This document shows positions 62,179 through 64,000 of a stretch of 64,000 nt of DNA, in pieces. The notes under the pieces are model-generated. The model worked only from the letters and a program-made list of their open reading frames with translations. It did not search any database and was not told the DNA's origin. The stretch comes from Halorussus sp. MSC15.2. GTDB taxonomy: Archaea > Halobacteriota > Halobacteria > Halobacteriales > Haladaptataceae. Numbering within the stretch: the first letter of the stretch is position 1; each line of letters begins with the position of its first letter. The stretch is taken from positions 868,001 through 932,000 of the forward strand of contig NZ_VSLZ01000001.1 in the NCBI RefSeq assembly GCF_010747475.1, given 5' to 3'. Both the position numbers and the translations under genes were made by a program.

Positions 62179-62633
62179 CGGTCCTCGACCGCCTCGTCGT
62201 CTTCGACCGCCGCGACCGATTCGTCGCCGTCGTCAGTCCAGACGACCAGTCGCGCGTCCGCGCGCCGCGCAGCAGTGGCGAGACGGCGTTCGAGCAGGTC
62301 GGCGATGCCGACGCCCCACCACGAGCGAATCTGTCCGCGCTCGCAGAGCCACACCGCTCGCGGGTCGCGCTCGGCAGCTAACTCCGCCGCACGGTCGGCG
62401 GCCGCTCCGGCGTTCCGTCCGTCGTACCGCCGAATCGTCCGGCCGCTCGTGGCTTCGGCGGTAACGTACAGCGGTGCAGACCGCCCGGCGGGACCGACCG
62501 TCGCGACGACGCCCGGTTCGACCGTCACGGTTTCGGGCGGACGCGGCGGTGCGTAGGTGCCCCGGACGAGTGCGGTCTGCGCGCCACTTTGGTCCAACTC
62601 CGAACGGAGTTGGTTCATCTCGCGCGTAGCCAT
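62154..62633 (-). CDS. Haloarchaeal protein of unknown function
   Basis: 159 residues, start ATG 62633. N-terminal helix MATREMNQLRSELDQSGAQ, then beta-rich parts with TVEPGVVATVGPAG and the central WLCERGQIRSWWGVGIADLL with three Trp. Arg/Ala/Asp rich. No known motif. It is convergent with the preceding gene (25-base overlap) and divergent from the AbrB gene across 324 bases. Confidence 0.6.
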   Translation of the reverse strand: MATREMNQLRSELDQSGAQTALVRGTYAPPRPPETVTVEPGVVATVGPAGRSAPLYVTAEATSGRTIRRYDGRNAGAAADRAAELAAERDPRAVWLCERGQIRSWWGVGIADLLERRLATAARRADARLVVWTDDGDESVAAVEDDEAVEDRYDVVVGP

Positions 62634-62637
62634 TATA

Positions 62638-62649
62638 GACTATTTAGTC
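62638..62649. promoter_or_regulatory. Dyad element next to the 62633 start
   Basis: GACTATTTAGTC: arms GACTA and TAGTC around a two-base centre, 5-16 bases upstream of ATG 62633. It overlaps TTTAGTCGAAAATA (62643-62656). Confidence 0.4.
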
Positions 62650-62894
62650 GAAAATACGCAGCAATCATAAGTGTGTCGATACGTGTCGTTCGTGGACGAG
62701 TGACTCCGGGTCCACCTCGTCCCGTGGAGGTTCGCGAAGGCCAGTAAAGTCATTGGAGACGGGTTGAAATCGGTGGATTCGGAGAAGTGACTCACCGCTA
62801 CCCACGTGGAAAGTTCCTCTATTTCGATACGGCTGTTGGAAAAATCATCGTCGATTCGTCCAACACGTCGAAAAACAATCAGTCGTTCCACCAT

Positions 62895-62920
62895 TTAGCC
62901 GATATAGTCGAAATAGCTAA
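62895..62920. promoter_or_regulatory. Dyad element before the AbrB gene
   Basis: TTAGC at 62895-62899 pairs with GCTAA at 62916-62920, with an inner arm pair CGA and TCG around TATAG. It carries the core TAGTCGAAATA. It lies 38-63 bases before ATG 62958. Confidence 0.4.
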
Positions 62921-62957
62921 GAGTCCATAACAACACCGATACCAAAGACGGCCGTAG

Positions 62958-63137
62958 ATGAGTTCAGACGACACCGAGGAGAAGATACTCGGCACGACGA
63001 CAGTGACCCAGCGATGGCGCATCAGTCTGATAAAGGCAGTCCGCGAGGAGTTCGCCGAAGACGGTCTCGACGTCGAAGAGGGCGACCGCCTCGTCTACAA
63101 ACTCCGTGACGGTCAAATCGTCATCGAACCCGCGTGA
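62958..63137 (+). CDS. Short AbrB/SpoVT-type DNA-binding protein
   Basis: 59 residues. Pattern EEKILGTTTVTQRWRISLI, then a turn and GDRLVYKLRDGQIVIEPA, the swapped-hairpin AbrB fold with an acidic linker. Small antitoxin-like regulator; its gene has no toxin neighbour on either side in this window. It may bind the dyad before it and regulate itself. The stop is followed by a gap before gcvT. Confidence 0.78.
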   Translation: MSSDDTEEKILGTTTVTQRWRISLIKAVREEFAEDGLDVEEGDRLVYKLRDGQIVIEPA

Positions 63138-63288
63138 AGTCTCGACCTCGCCGATTCGAGCGTTCGCCCGTTCGACCTCCACCCGGCCGTTCGACGTACG
63201 CGCTTCGACGCTCGCTAACTCGGACGCGAGTACCTGTCGAGCGTCCGGAAGACAAAGCATTACGTGCCGGGCGTCCAACCGTCCTACC

Positions 63289-64000
63289 ATGACCCTTCGG
63301 AAGCCGCCACTGCGCGACGTTCACGCCGGCGAAGGAGCGACGTTCACCGAGTTCGGCGGATGGGACATGCCCGTGGAGTTCGAATCCATCAAGGTCGAAC
63401 ACGCCGCGGTCCGCGAGGACGCGGGCATCTTCGACGTGTCCCACATGGGGCAAATCGAGGTGGCCGGGCCGGACGCCGAGGAACTCATGCAGCGACTCAC
63501 CTCGAACGACGTGACGCAACTCGGCCACGGCGACTCCCACTACTCGATGATAACCGACGAGGAGGGCGCGATTCTGGACGACACCGTGGTCTACCGACTC
63601 CCCGACGACCGCGACGCGACGTTCCTGTTCGTTCCCAACGCGGGCCACGACGAGCAGATGTACCAGCGGTGGACCGACTACCGAGAGCAGTGGGAGTTGG
63701 ACGCCAGCGTCGAGAACGTCACCGACGAGTACGCGATGTACGCGGTACAGGGTCCGGAGGCCCCGGACCTCGTGGCGGACGCGACCGACGACGACGTGAC
63801 TGACCTCTCGAAGTTCGAGGGCGCATACGCGTCGTTCGCGGGTGCCGACTGCTGGACCGCCCGAACCGGCTACACCGGCGAGGACGGCTTCGAGGTCATC
63901 GTCCCCGTGGACGCGGCCGAAGCGGTCTGGGAACTGTTCGACTGCCAACCGTGCGGTCTCGGCGCGCGCGACACACTCCGAATGGAGATGGGGTTCCTGC
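63289..64000 (+). CDS. gcvT: Glycine cleavage T protein (aminomethyltransferase), 5' part
   Basis: The first 237 residues; the gene runs off the right end. It begins MTLRKPPLRDVHAGEGA and has the folate-site elements GGWDMPVEFESIKVEH, REDAGIFDVSHMGQIEV, AVQGPEAPDLV and TARTGYTGEDGFEV, which fit GcvT. It transfers the methylene of glycine to tetrahydrofolate in the glycine cleavage system. Confidence 0.93.
   Translation, partial: MTLRKPPLRDVHAGEGATFTEFGGWDMPVEFESIKVEHAAVREDAGIFDVSHMGQIEVAGPDAEELMQRLTSNDVTQLGHGDSHYSMITDEEGAILDDTVVYRLPDDRDATFLFVPNAGHDEQMYQRWTDYREQWELDASVENVTDEYAMYAVQGPEAPDLVADATDDDVTDLSKFEGAYASFAGADCWTARTGYTGEDGFEVIVPVDAAEAVWELFDCQPCGLGARDTLRMEMGFL

Larger units (their letters stand above)
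62634..62957. other. 324-base AT-richer gap between divergent genes
   Basis: The region is less GC-rich than its surroundings. It holds two dyad elements near its two ends (62638-62649 and 62895-62920) and a shared core TAGTCGAAA. An 84-codon frame on the minus strand (62640-62894) has no signature and is not a convincing gene. Confidence 0.5.

Noticed and set aside
62640-62894. 84-codon minus-strand frame in the AT-richer gap
   Set aside because: No domain, no promoter at the right distance, and codon use unlike its neighbours. It lies between two dyad elements that look regulatory.
62958-63137. AbrB gene as the antitoxin half of a toxin-antitoxin pair
   Set aside because: No toxin-like gene (PIN, MazF, RelE type) is adjacent in the window, so the antitoxin reading is not supported.

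Overview
The window is chromosomal DNA from a halophilic archaeon (class Halobacteria). It is GC-rich, and its proteins are strongly acidic. Many exported proteins carry twin-arginine (Tat) signals, often with a lipobox. Promoters are TATA boxes about 25-35 bases before leaderless start codons. Recognisable lineage genes include a halolysin-type protease, a HalOD1 protein, DUF2150, archaeal ThrRS, RFC large subunit, 20S proteasome subunits and HMG-CoA synthase. The genus cannot be fixed from sequence alone. The window is packed with about 70 genes, one tRNA and short intergenic gaps. It looks like ordinary chromosome, with no transposase, CRISPR array or prophage block.

Layout. 1-6.3 kb: two lipoproteins, a ZIP metal transporter, a PHP phosphoesterase with an LtrA-like membrane protein, and a DUF1611/enolase-superfamily epimerase pair (the D-glutamate DgcN-DgcA type) whose DUF1611 member carries a frameshift. 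6.3-11.6 kb: DUF502, an NhaC antiporter, thrS with a 24-bp tandem repeat across its stop codon, FxsA and tRNA-Ile(GAU). 11.7-16 kb: small membrane and surface proteins, a HAD phosphatase and a VOC protein. 16.4-19.2 kb: a Tat-exported multidomain nuclease. 19.3-23.9 kb: small membrane proteins, an aspartoacylase-like hydrolase, a GGCT-like plus AbrB-like/membrane two-gene cassette, and an HTH/DUF7521 pair. 23.9-28.1 kb: malic enzyme, an M24-fold protein and half-size CtaA. 28.1-36.1 kb: two polar amino-acid ABC transporter operons (the binding protein of the second is frameshifted at a C7 run) and another NhaC-family antiporter.

36.1-48.7 kb: a membrane-anchored HTH protein with a secreted partner, HalOD1, rfcL, a CinA-like protein, tandem GNAT acetyltransferases, an amidohydrolase, a 35-residue zinc-ribbon microprotein, a YdjM-like membrane protein, an XRE regulator and a psmB-psmA proteasome operon behind a 16-bp palindrome. 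48.7-64 kb: a lipoprotein, a monooxygenase-fold protein, a zinc-binding HTH protein, HMG-CoA synthase (mevalonate pathway to archaeal lipids), a pilin-like adhesin with Ig-like domains, DUF2150, a TatD-like hydrolase, a NYN nuclease-fold protein, halolysin, a CPA1 antiporter, a short AbrB protein with dyad repeats, and the start of gcvT.

Themes. Three Na+/H+ antiporters and acidic proteomes fit salt-in osmoadaptation. Halolysin, the exported nuclease and the two amino-acid importers together suggest scavenging of extracellular protein and DNA. The less explained items are the nuclease architecture, the GGCT/AbrB-TM cassette, the thrS repeat, a leader shared by two surface-protein genes, and the palindromic proteasome promoter. 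None is proven to be a new system.
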